Assembly (NCBI GenBank): GCA_019753235.1
Contig: JAIELF010000054.1
Location: 1-41,002 of the forward strand
Reading direction: 5' to 3'
Origin: a bacterium
GTDB lineage: Bacteria; Planctomycetota; Planctomycetia; Kolteriales; Kolteriaceae
DNA: 41,002 nt
This document shows, piece after piece, positions 33,597 through 41,002 of the stretch (the first letter of the stretch is position 1; every line of letters begins with the position of its first letter). The position numbers and the translations under genes were made by a program. The notes beneath the pieces were generated by a model. That model was given only the letters and a program-made list of their open reading frames with translations, was not told the origin of the DNA and did no database searches.

Positions 33597-34712
33597 ATGA
33601 ACGATCCCCGAATCAGTCGACTTGCCGAGCTTCTGCTGGATCACTCTTGCCGAATGGAGAAGGGACAGAAGGTTCTCATCGAAGCATTCGACCTGCCCGA
33701 CCCGACGCTTGTATGCCGACTGATAGAGAAGGCCGCCGAGCGCGGCGTCACTCCCCTGGCCGACATGAAGAACAACCAAGTCCTTCGCGCTCTCTATCGG
33801 ACCGGCAGCGAAGAAAGCATCGGGCTCGCCGGCCAAGTCGAACGTACCCGAATGGAACAGGTCGATGCCTATATTGGCATCCGTGGCGCCGCCAACAGCA
33901 GCGAGCTGGCTGATGTCCCTGCGGAAAAGATGGATCTCTACGCCCGACTCTGGTGGAAAACGGTCCATACCGAGATCCGTATCCGGAAGACAAAGTGGGT
34001 CGTGCTGCGATACCCCACCCCTTCGATGGCACAGTCCGCCCGCATGAGCAGCGAAGCGTTCGAAGATTTTTACTTCGATGTCTGCACGGCCGACTACGCC
34101 CAGATGGCCCGCGATCAGACGCCGCTCCAGCGTCGGATGGAAGCAGCCGACCATGTTCGCATCAAGTCGCCGGGAACCGATCTATCTTTCTCGATCAAGG
34201 GAATCTCTGTCGTCCCTTGTAATGGCCAATGCAACATTCCCGACGGCGAGGTTTTCACCGCGCCCGTCAAAGACTCCGTCAATGGCGTCATCAGCTTCAA
34301 CACAAAAACGCTTTATCAAGGGACGGTCTTCGAGGGCGTTCGACTCGAGTTCGAGAACGGCAAGATCGTCAAAAGCTGGTGCCAAAACGAACCCGAGCGA
34401 TTGGAAAAGATTCTCCGCTCCGATGAAGGGGCTTCGTACATCGGTGAATGGAGCATCGGATGTAATAATCGGATCAAGCATCCGATGCTCGATACCCTCT
34501 TCGATGAAAAGATCGGCGGCTCGTTTCATCTCACGCCGGGCAATGCTTACGACGAAGCCGACAACGGCAACCGAAGCCAAGTCCATTGGGACATGGTCTT
34601 GATTCAGACGCCCGAGTACGGTGGCGGCGAGATCTGGTTCGATGGCGAACTGCTGCGTAAAGATGGCAAATTCGTGCCGGCGGACTTGGCCCCACTTAAC
34701 CAAGGGTTGTGA
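33597..34712 (+). CDS. M29-family (thermophilic-type) aminopeptidase
   Basis: 371 residues, soluble, with GGAG eight bases before the ATG. It matches the M29 (AmpS/AmpT/PepS) layout: LAELLLDHSCRMEKGQKVLI, with active-site residues in the C-terminal half: CNIPDGEVFTAPV (Glu), SYIGEWSIGCN (Glu), HPMLDTLFDEKIGGSFHLTP (His), GNAYDE (Tyr) and SQVHWDMV (His, Asp). These are the two-metal ligands of the family. It removes N-terminal residues from peptides in the cytoplasm. The gene overlaps the end of the convergent membrane-protein gene by 17 bases. Confidence 0.93.
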   Translation: MNDPRISRLAELLLDHSCRMEKGQKVLIEAFDLPDPTLVCRLIEKAAERGVTPLADMKNNQVLRALYRTGSEESIGLAGQVERTRMEQVDAYIGIRGAANSSELADVPAEKMDLYARLWWKTVHTEIRIRKTKWVVLRYPTPSMAQSARMSSEAFEDFYFDVCTADYAQMARDQTPLQRRMEAADHVRIKSPGTDLSFSIKGISVVPCNGQCNIPDGEVFTAPVKDSVNGVISFNTKTLYQGTVFEGVRLEFENGKIVKSWCQNEPERLEKILRSDEGASYIGEWSIGCNNRIKHPMLDTLFDEKIGGSFHLTPGNAYDEADNGNRSQVHWDMVLIQTPEYGGGEIWFDGELLRKDGKFVPADLAPLNQGL

Positions 34713-35430
34713 GTCCACCGGTCGTCAACGACACCCCGAAGGCCGGCAGTCGCCAAAGGACGTCGAGCGAACCGATCCTCTCGACGATAAAGTAAAAGCC
34801 TGCTACTTGGCCGAGATAGATCATCATCACCAGATACGCCGCCATCAACCGAGTCATCAGGCCCCGTCGCCCGCTCCATCGATAGGCCGCCAACGTGGTC
34901 ATGCCGAGAATCACCTCGGGGACCAACAGGTAGAGGGCCACGTGTTCGATCTGCCGAACGTTCTGCGCATGCCAGATCGGAATCCGCCAAGCGATTGCTT
35001 CGGATCCCCAAAACATCACGGCCGAGACGATCCCTGCAACGAGATAGCTTCCCCAACTTTTCGCGTGATCGGCCAGCCAAACAACAAGCACCAGCGGAAT
35101 CGTCCACATCCCCGCCATAAAGATCGGCACCGTTCCGATGTAAGGGGAGCCGGTCGATGGAAAGACCAAGACATCGAGTTGTGCCGACAAAAACCAATCG
35201 GGCAGTATCATCATCAACGAAAGAGGAAGAAGAAAGACCCAAAGACGCAACCATTCATGATGCTGCCCCCAGATGGCCGCCAGCGGAAAGATGACATTGA
35301 AATAGACTACCGCGACGAGAATCCCCATCCCGATCGGAACGGTAGGATTCATCGCCAGAGCCGCCAAGACAACACCCGCCAGTGCCGCGTAGATAAAACT
35401 CAAGTACAGTAAGCTTCGAGCAACGGTCAT
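34696..35430 (-). CDS. Multispanning membrane protein of unknown function
   Basis: 244 residues and about seven membrane spans: SLLYLSFIYAALAGVVLAAL, PIGMGILVAVVYFNVIFPLA, RLWVFLLPLSLMMIL, TVPIFMAGMWTIPLVLVVWL, SYLVAGIVSAVMFWGSEAIA, HVALYLLVPEVILGMTTLAA and LMAAYLVMMIYLGQVAGFYF. I do not recognise a family. Conserved-looking polar positions within spans (GSEAIAW, PEVILG, GQ) suggest a functional channel or enzyme rather than a simple anchor. Its end overlaps that of the convergent M29 aminopeptidase by 17 bases. Upstream is a 14-base direct repeat pair (35473-35511). Confidence 0.75.
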   Translation of the reverse strand: MTVARSLLYLSFIYAALAGVVLAALAMNPTVPIGMGILVAVVYFNVIFPLAAIWGQHHEWLRLWVFLLPLSLMMILPDWFLSAQLDVLVFPSTGSPYIGTVPIFMAGMWTIPLVLVVWLADHAKSWGSYLVAGIVSAVMFWGSEAIAWRIPIWHAQNVRQIEHVALYLLVPEVILGMTTLAAYRWSGRRGLMTRLMAAYLVMMIYLGQVAGFYFIVERIGSLDVLWRLPAFGVSLTTGGLTTLG

Positions 35431-35472
35431 CGTAATCCCCTAATGAGTTGTCGCCACATGGCGTGATCTGGT

Positions 35473-35511
35473 TCCGTCGAGATGAGAAGTGACCCTATCC
35501 GTCGAAATGAG
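35473..35511. repeat. Pair of 14-base direct repeats
   Basis: TCCGTCGAGATGAG at 35473-35486 and TCCGTCGAAATGAG at 35498-35511, 25 bases from start to start, differing at one position. They lie about 45-80 bases upstream of the minus-strand membrane-protein start, in a region where a promoter is expected. They may be a pair of regulator sites or chance similarity. Confidence 0.4.
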
Positions 35512-35596
35512 TTTTCAACTACTTTCCGCTCGCGAACCTCAACATCGATCGAACGCGATCTCATCATGCATCGGCATGATTCACGATCATCCCTGT

Positions 35597-37624
35597 TCAG
35601 GGATTTAGCTCGACATGGTCGACTCCCTGGTCACTCAAGGAGACAGGCATCTGCCAAGCCTGCGTCGCGATTCGGCAAACACCTTCGCTGGCGATATCGC
35701 ACGGAAAATACGTGATCGAGAGGCGAAGCGACGAAGCCCCTTCCAGCTTGCTCGCATCGCAGGATATCGTCACGGCCGAGTCGATCTTCTCGATTCGCCC
35801 GCGCGCGATTCGAGAGAAAGGCTTCCCTTCAAGCATGGTCCAGAGGGAGTAGCTCATCGGCGCTTTGGGATTCAACTTTTGACCCTCTGGCACCGAGACC
35901 CGTGCTTCGAACACGATGTTTTTGTTTTTTGCGACCACGACCGGAGGCTCCTTCTTCGGCTCTCCCTCCGCCGATTCTGTTTCATCGGCAACCGCCGGGG
36001 CTTCTAAGCCAGGAAGTCTCAACGTCGCAACCTTCTTCGTATCTCGATTGATGACGCGAATGGCGTGGTTATTGGTGTCGGCCACGTACAGCAAGGGACC
36101 AACAACCTGCACGTCGCCCGGCTCGTCGAAGCGAGGCGGGTCATCCGCAAGGGCACCTTGGCCGTCGCCGAGATACGTCTCCGTTAGGCCATTCGAAAGG
36201 AGGATTGACTTGATCTTGTTGTTGTAGGTGTCGGCCACAAAGAGCTGATCCCCCGATACATCTACCCCGAGTGCATGCTGCAACCGAGCTTTCTTCGGAA
36301 GACCATCCACGTCGCCAAAATCAAAAAGACCCGCGCCGATCACGGTCTCTACTGCACCATCGCTCCAGCGAATCTTGCGGATCGAACTCGTCTCGCTGTC
36401 GGCAACATAAAGATGAGTATCGTCGGCCGCCAAGCCGCTCGGCTGGGCAAAGTTTGCCTTCGGCCCGTCGCCATCGAGGATGTTCTCTCGTCCGTTGCCC
36501 GCATACGGAGAGAGCTCGTTGCTCGTTAGGTTCAGCCTCCAAATCTGATGTGTTCCCGCCATCGCAATGAAGAGTTCATCCCCCCGCGCGAGCAAATCCC
36601 AAGGACTAGCAAGCGGAATCTCGCGGGCCGGCCCCGACCCGGATCGCTCGTGTCCCTGCGTCCCCGTCCCAGCAATGGTGGTCACTCTCTTCGCGTCAAG
36701 GTCGACCGCGCGAATAAGGTGATTCTTTCGGTCGGCCACGAAGAGTTTGCCCCTCACCAGAGCCATCCCTTGTGGCTCGAAAAAACTCGCTTCGTCGAAA
36801 AGGCCATCCTGATGTCCAGGCTCTCCTCTGCCGATCAGGTCGATAATTTGCCCGGTCGTTGCATCGGCCAGCACAATCCGGTGATGACCGGAGTCGGCAA
36901 TAAACAAGCGTTGGGTCGGCTCATCGACGAGGATCTTGCCTGGGTAGAAGAGGGGCGTTCTCTCTTGGCCAAGCGATTCCTGCATGAAGTGGATCGGCCG
37001 ACGATCCAGCGTCCCCTTCTTCTCGTGATACTTAATGACCTTCTGAATCACGTCGCGAACAACGTCATAGTTTCCCTCGCCCGAGACATGTCCCAAGTAG
37101 CGCCCCGAGGGATCAATCAGCACCTGCGTGGGCCAACTATTGACGCCATAACGCCGCCAAATGATCATCTTGCCATCGTTGACAACCGGGTGCTTGATGT
37201 CGTAACGAAGAATCGCATCGCGAATGTTGTCTGTATCCTGTTCCCCTTCAAACTTGGCCGAGTGAACGCCGACCACCACCAGCTCATCGGGAAACTCCGC
37301 CTCGAGCTTGGCTAGGTCCGGCAAAATGTGCATGCAGTTGATGCAACAGTAAGTCCAAAAGTCGAGCAAGATGACTTTGCCCTTCAGCTTCGATAGCTCG
37401 ATGGGGCCCGCCGAATTCAGCCACGCAATCCCACCGTCGAACGATGGGGCCTTCGGCCGATTCGGAAATGGGTCGGCATCGTCGGGAGGAGCCTCTTTCT
37501 CCTTCGTCGGGCTCGACGGCTTGGCCTCGACGTTAGGATCGTCGGCCACACTCGCTTGCTCCCAAAACCCAAACGTCAGAATGCAACAGACCAACCCAAA
37601 TCGCACAACGATCGAACGGGGCAT
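35597..37624 (-). CDS. Thioredoxin-like plus NHL-repeat protein (NHLRC2-like)
   Basis: 675 residues from the ATG at 37624, which has GGAGA eight bases upstream; the frame extends further but without a ribosome site. A signal peptide (VVRFGLVCCILTFGFWEQAS) is followed by a polar linker, then a thioredoxin domain (about 60-210) with the active-site motif YCCINC (Cys94/Cys97) and the cis-Pro segment VNSWPTQVLIDP. From about 230 to 530 is an NHL beta-propeller (PFYPGKILVDEPTQRLFIAD-like blades: GEPGHQDGLFDEASFFEPQG, MALVRGKLFVADRKNHLIRA, VYVADTYNNKI-type repeats). A C-terminal beta-rich domain follows. Animal NHLRC2 has the same order and the same CCINC motif. It is probably a periplasmic redox protein; its partner is unknown. 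Confidence 0.9.
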   Translation of the reverse strand: MPRSIVVRFGLVCCILTFGFWEQASVADDPNVEAKPSSPTKEKEAPPDDADPFPNRPKAPSFDGGIAWLNSAGPIELSKLKGKVILLDFWTYCCINCMHILPDLAKLEAEFPDELVVVGVHSAKFEGEQDTDNIRDAILRYDIKHPVVNDGKMIIWRRYGVNSWPTQVLIDPSGRYLGHVSGEGNYDVVRDVIQKVIKYHEKKGTLDRRPIHFMQESLGQERTPLFYPGKILVDEPTQRLFIADSGHHRIVLADATTGQIIDLIGRGEPGHQDGLFDEASFFEPQGMALVRGKLFVADRKNHLIRAVDLDAKRVTTIAGTGTQGHERSGSGPAREIPLASPWDLLARGDELFIAMAGTHQIWRLNLTSNELSPYAGNGRENILDGDGPKANFAQPSGLAADDTHLYVADSETSSIRKIRWSDGAVETVIGAGLFDFGDVDGLPKKARLQHALGVDVSGDQLFVADTYNNKIKSILLSNGLTETYLGDGQGALADDPPRFDEPGDVQVVGPLLYVADTNNHAIRVINRDTKKVATLRLPGLEAPAVADETESAEGEPKKEPPVVVAKNKNIVFEARVSVPEGQKLNPKAPMSYSLWTMLEGKPFSRIARGRIEKIDSAVTISCDASKLEGASSLRLSITYFPCDIASEGVCRIATQAWQMPVSLSDQGVDHVELNP

Positions 37625-37873
37625 CACGATTCTCCAAATAATCCAGCTCCCAGGGCGAAGGGGGCAAGGATCATTGTACCGCACCCGAGTCGACGGCCGC
37701 GATAGTCTCGGGGTCAGCTCCCCTTCCCGCGGTCTTGTTGACGTCTGTCGGCAACGAGCCGAGGAGAAGGCTCTCCCGTAGAATGGAAGAGGTTTCTTGC
37801 CGGGGATGTGGGCTGTTATTCTCATCCGCCAGTCGAACTGCCGCCTTTGGTCGGCACACAGAGGTTATGGAAC

Positions 37874-39805
37874 GTGGCCGACAAGCGACTCTTCTTCACG
37901 CTCTATCTGATTTTCACGATTTGGGCGGTCTGGATGCTCTTCACGGTGGAGCCTCCCAAAAAGAAGCCTGCCGATCCTGCTGCCGTGGAAGAGAAAGCCG
38001 ACGAAACTCCTGATGACCCTCCCAAAGACTCGGCCACCGAAAATCCTGGTGAAATCGATCCCAACAACGCCGTCGCCGACGCTGGGACCCCGGCGGTCGC
38101 CAGCCCAGAGGTCGAACTTCGCGACGGCTTAACGCTTGGGTCCAATCAGACCGGAGCAGACGCTCCTTATTATCTCGAGGCCAAGCTCACCAATCGCGGG
38201 GCGGCCGTGCGCGATCTCTACCTCAATCGCTACGTCGGCGAGGATCGGCGTGACAGGATGCATCTGCTTTCGCTCAACGAATCCGCGGAACCATCCTACT
38301 TAATGGAGTTTGCCGGCGATCGCTCCCTGCGAAGCAAAAACTGGGAAGTCATCGAGGAATCCCCCGAAAAGATCACCTTCAAGACGACCGCTCGCAAAGG
38401 AACTCTCGGCGTTACCAAGCAGTTTCTCCTCGACGAGGGAGCCAAAGCCACCAAACTCGTCGTCGAAGTGACCAACAAGTCAGAGAAACCGGTCGAAAAT
38501 GTTCATTACCGAATGACAGGCGGTGTCGGAATCCCCCTCGAAGGGAAGTGGTATACCCGCTACTACCGCAACGCCTCGTTCTTTCAGCGGTCGGCCGGCA
38601 GCAGTTCGGGCACGCTCACCGAAGAGACGGCTGCGGAGATTGTCCGCAAGCATGATGAAGAAATGACCCAGGTCAGCTTTACGCAGACGCCCGTCCAATT
38701 CTTCGGCGTCACTTCGCAGTATTTCGCGTCTCTTATCCTTCAACCCTTTGATATCGCCAACAAGCCGGACAGTAATCAAATCCTCGAAGCTTCTGCCGCG
38801 TATGTATCGCAAGATCCCAAAAGCCGAGAAATGAGCAATGCCGGCGTGGAATGGCGAAGCAAAACCTTTTCCCTCGCTCCCGGCGAAACACTTCGCCATG
38901 AGTATCTCCTTTATAACGGACCTAAAGAGGAAAAGGTGCTTGATGAATTCGCTGAATATCACTTGCGCGATGTGATTCACTATCCGCCGTTTATCTTTAT
39001 TCCGGTCAGCTTTTTCTCCCAGGTTTTGACAGGAACCCTTGAATTCTTTTACAGCATCCTGGGAGATTACGGCCTCGCAATTATCTTGCTCACCATCGTC
39101 GTGCGAATTTGCCTTTTCCCGCTCAATTGGTGGCAAACACATTCCATGGCGAACATGCAAGCTGTCGCCCCGTTGATGGAAAAAATTCGCCGCGAGGTCG
39201 GCGACGACATGCAAGAGTACAGTCGTCGGACACGCGAGCTTTACGCCAAGTACAAAGTCAATCCCTATGCAGGCTGCCTGCCGGCATTGATTCAATTGCC
39301 GATCATGGTCGGATTATGGCAAGGGCTCGCCACCGATTTTCATCTTCGGCAAGCACCGTTCTTATTTGGGACCACATGGATCCAAGATCTGTCGGCCCCC
39401 GACATGCTTGCCCCGTGGCCGATTCGAATCGGGTTTGTCGAATCTCTTTTGGGACCCTACTTCAACCTGCTTCCCATTATCTCATTAGTTCAATTGATCT
39501 TAGTCATGATGATGAACATGCCTAAATCGACCAGCCCCGAAGCGAAACTGCAAAAGCAGGTCATGATCGGAATGATGATCATGATGAGCTTTATGTTTTA
39601 TAAAGTCCCTTCAGGACTCTGTATTTACATCATCACGGGAAGCCTCTGGGGTATGCTCGAACGTAAGTTGATGCCCAAACCAAAACTCCCCGAGACGCTT
39701 GTGGAACTCTCCGAGCAAGCCAAGCAGTCGTCCCAAACGCCGGCAAAAGAAGAGACGTGGAAAAAAACGTTGGACTCGGCCAAAAAGAAGCCGACACGTT
39801 CCTAA
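37874..39805 (+). CDS. yidC: Membrane protein insertase YidC
   Basis: 643 residues from the GTG at 37874 (AGAGG about ten bases upstream). An N-terminal span (LFFTLYLIFTIWAVWMLF) precedes a large periplasmic beta-domain (about 90-370), with an acidic Pro/Ala-rich linker. The conserved YidC/Oxa1 core has five spans: IPVSFFSQVLTGTLEFFYSI, LGDYGLAIILLTIVVRICLF (with the hydrophilic-groove Arg), PLNWWQTHSMANMQAVAPLM, NPYAGCLPALIQLPIMVGLW and MIGMMIMMSFMFYKVPSGLC, IYIITGSLWGMLERKLMPK. The basic tail ends AKKKPTRS. It inserts and folds inner-membrane proteins. The mnmE gene follows 42 bases downstream, a common arrangement. Confidence 0.95.
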   Translation: MADKRLFFTLYLIFTIWAVWMLFTVEPPKKKPADPAAVEEKADETPDDPPKDSATENPGEIDPNNAVADAGTPAVASPEVELRDGLTLGSNQTGADAPYYLEAKLTNRGAAVRDLYLNRYVGEDRRDRMHLLSLNESAEPSYLMEFAGDRSLRSKNWEVIEESPEKITFKTTARKGTLGVTKQFLLDEGAKATKLVVEVTNKSEKPVENVHYRMTGGVGIPLEGKWYTRYYRNASFFQRSAGSSSGTLTEETAAEIVRKHDEEMTQVSFTQTPVQFFGVTSQYFASLILQPFDIANKPDSNQILEASAAYVSQDPKSREMSNAGVEWRSKTFSLAPGETLRHEYLLYNGPKEEKVLDEFAEYHLRDVIHYPPFIFIPVSFFSQVLTGTLEFFYSILGDYGLAIILLTIVVRICLFPLNWWQTHSMANMQAVAPLMEKIRREVGDDMQEYSRRTRELYAKYKVNPYAGCLPALIQLPIMVGLWQGLATDFHLRQAPFLFGTTWIQDLSAPDMLAPWPIRIGFVESLLGPYFNLLPIISLVQLILVMMMNMPKSTSPEAKLQKQVMIGMMIMMSFMFYKVPSGLCIYIITGSLWGMLERKLMPKPKLPETLVELSEQAKQSSQTPAKEETWKKTLDSAKKKPTRS

Positions 39806-39847
39806 GCGATCCTTTTCCTTCAGGACGGCTCGGATCGCACGGGGAAG

Positions 39848-41002
39848 ATGATGAGTCTCGACTGGGATGACACCATCGTCGCCTTAGCGACCCCGCTGGG
39901 TGTCGGTTCCCGCGCTATTCTTCGTCTGGCCGGCCCGAAGGCTCATTCGGTCGTTGCGGATCTTCTCGATGATCCGTCACTGCTCTCTTCCTCGACCGGC
40001 ATCGTTGCTGGTGTGATCCTTCGTTCGAGATGGCCAGCGGGCCTGGCATGTCAGGTCATTCATTGGCCGGCCCGTCAATCGTCGACCGCCCAACCGATGG
40101 CGGAGATCCACCTACCTGCTTCCGCTGTTCTAGCCAGCATTGTCGAGACCGAGATTCTCGCTCTCGGCATTCGCCTCGCTCGGCCTGGTGAGTTCACGCT
40201 TCGCTCATTTCTCGCGGGAAGACTCGACCTGTCACAGGCCGAGGGCGTTCTTGGACTGATCGACGCGGAAGACCATGTCGCTCTCACGCAGGCGGTCGAT
40301 CAACGAGCAGGCGGACTCGGTCGACAGATCCTTGCTCAGCGTCAAGTTCTTCTAGAGTTGCTCGCCGATATCGAGGCCGGTCTCGATTTTGTCGAAGAGG
40401 ATATCTCTTTCATCACGGACCAGCAGATTGCTCAGACGCTCGATCGATCAAAGAGAGAACTCGAATCAATGATTGATCGCGTCCGCCGACGTGACCGAAC
40501 CGTAAGCCTTCCGCGCGTCGTCCTCATCGGCCCCGCGAACGCCGGGAAAAGCAGCCTCTTCAACGCCATGGCACGACAGACCCGCGCAATTGTTAGTCCG
40601 ATGGCGGGCACGACGCGCGATTGGTTGTCCGCGGTTGTCTCCATCGACTCTCTCTCTTTCGAGTTGATCGACACTGCTGGGATCGAGGATATCCTGCGCC
40701 CATGGACGGAAGTTGCCAGCGATCGCCGAAACGATGTTGTTGCGACGGCCGATCTCCTTCTTTGGTGTCAAGAGAATGAGAGCGAGAGATCTTCAACACG
40801 CGATCTCCCTCGTGGTCGGTCAGTGTTGTTGATTCGAACCAAATCCGATCAGTCCGCCATTCACCCCACCAATGACGGCCTTCTCCACGTCAGCGCTCAT
40901 ACGGAGCAAGGACTCGAACAATTGCGCGAGACCATCCGATGTAACCTCACCGATGCTTCGTCGTCGTCGCCACTGACGCCGCGCGTGTCGGATGCTCTCG
41001 CC
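39848..41002 (+). CDS. mnmE: tRNA modification GTPase MnmE (partial, runs off the right edge)
   Basis: The first 385 residues are present; the reading frame is open to the last base. The N-terminal folate-binding domain is seen in DTIVALATPLGVGSRAILRL and RPGEFTLRSFLAGRLDLSQA, then EGVLGLIDAED and a helical domain. The Ras-like G domain begins near 222: GPANAGKSSLF (P-loop, 228-238), SPMAGTTRDWL (G2), LIDTAGIED (G3) and IRTKSDQ (G4, with Thr-Lys-Ser-Asp instead of Asn-Lys-x-Asp). The C-terminal Cys-x-Gly-Lys motif lies outside the window. With MnmG it modifies wobble uridines in tRNA. The N-terminal domain is divergent from the common consensus. ATG occurs at 39848 and 39851; GGGGAAG directly precedes them. 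Confidence 0.92.
   Translation, partial: MMSLDWDDTIVALATPLGVGSRAILRLAGPKAHSVVADLLDDPSLLSSSTGIVAGVILRSRWPAGLACQVIHWPARQSSTAQPMAEIHLPASAVLASIVETEILALGIRLARPGEFTLRSFLAGRLDLSQAEGVLGLIDAEDHVALTQAVDQRAGGLGRQILAQRQVLLELLADIEAGLDFVEEDISFITDQQIAQTLDRSKRELESMIDRVRRRDRTVSLPRVVLIGPANAGKSSLFNAMARQTRAIVSPMAGTTRDWLSAVVSIDSLSFELIDTAGIEDILRPWTEVASDRRNDVVATADLLLWCQENESERSSTRDLPRGRSVLLIRTKSDQSAIHPTNDGLLHVSAHTEQGLEQLRETIRCNLTDASSSSPLTPRVSDALA

Noticed and set aside
33174..34154. Minus-strand open frame of 326 codons
   Set aside because: It is mostly antisense to the well-supported M29 aminopeptidase and has no domain or ribosome site.
1..41002. CRISPR array or tRNA/rRNA genes
   Set aside because: No regularly spaced short repeats and no recognisable tRNA or rRNA sequence were found on either strand by reading.

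Overview
The window looks like a chromosomal segment of a planctomycete. The clearest signs are a cytochrome-c/DUF1549/LamG/DUF1553 protein followed by a DUF1501 protein, a DUF1571 lipoprotein, a DUF1559 remnant, a PEP-CTERM-like protein, an NHLRC2-like thioredoxin/NHL protein, and strong GTG/TTG start usage. No rRNA, tRNA or CRISPR array was seen. All assignments come from reading the sequence; no database search was run.

Layout. (1) 1-5,860 is a rearranged Rhs polymorphic-toxin island. On the minus strand a 5'-truncated Rhs tip with a cysteine-rich C-terminal domain is followed by a small membrane protein, its likely immunity partner. On the plus strand an Rhs core fragment leads, through an in-frame stop codon, into a pretoxin-HINT/GIY-YIG nuclease tip with an Imm26-like immunity gene. 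A second Rhs core fragment follows, fused to a truncated ISAs1-type transposase. A ~575-bp direct repeat and a ~71-bp repeat mark the rearrangements. (2) 5,903-9,214: a DUF1571 lipoprotein, then a two-gene unit of a dihydrodipicolinate-synthase-family aldolase with what looks like a C-terminal microcompartment encapsulation peptide, and a tandem-BMC-domain shell protein. This is the most unusual unit in the window. (3) 9,219-12,382, minus strand: an isochorismatase-type hydrolase, NAD(P)HX dehydratase and a flippase in one apparent operon. (4) 12,706-18,156: HtrA-type protease, MFS transporter, a 160-bp MITE-like element, an alkylglycerol-monooxygenase-like hydroxylase and a kinase-less DUF4118-PAS membrane protein. 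(5) 18,751-22,185: an apparent operon of ArsR regulator, YgaP-like rhodanese, TVP38-type membrane protein and MerA-like flavoprotein, suggesting reactive-sulfur or metal(loid) handling. (6) 22,186-26,209: a gene remnant, a PEP-CTERM-like protein, an aquaporin and an amidohydrolase. (7) 26,587-31,268: the DUF1553/DUF1501 pair. (8) 31,344-35,430: HAD phosphatase and enoyl-CoA hydratase (adjacent, 3 bp between stop and restart), an M29 aminopeptidase and a multispanning membrane protein. (9) 35,597 to the end: the thioredoxin-NHL protein, YidC, and the start of MnmE, the last two being a common bacterial neighbourhood.

The first 5.9 kb is plainly accessory, with several broken genes and visibly more AT-rich toxin/immunity cassettes. 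The rest is mostly ordinary planctomycete chromosome with small islands of interest (BMC pair, MITE, sulfur operon).
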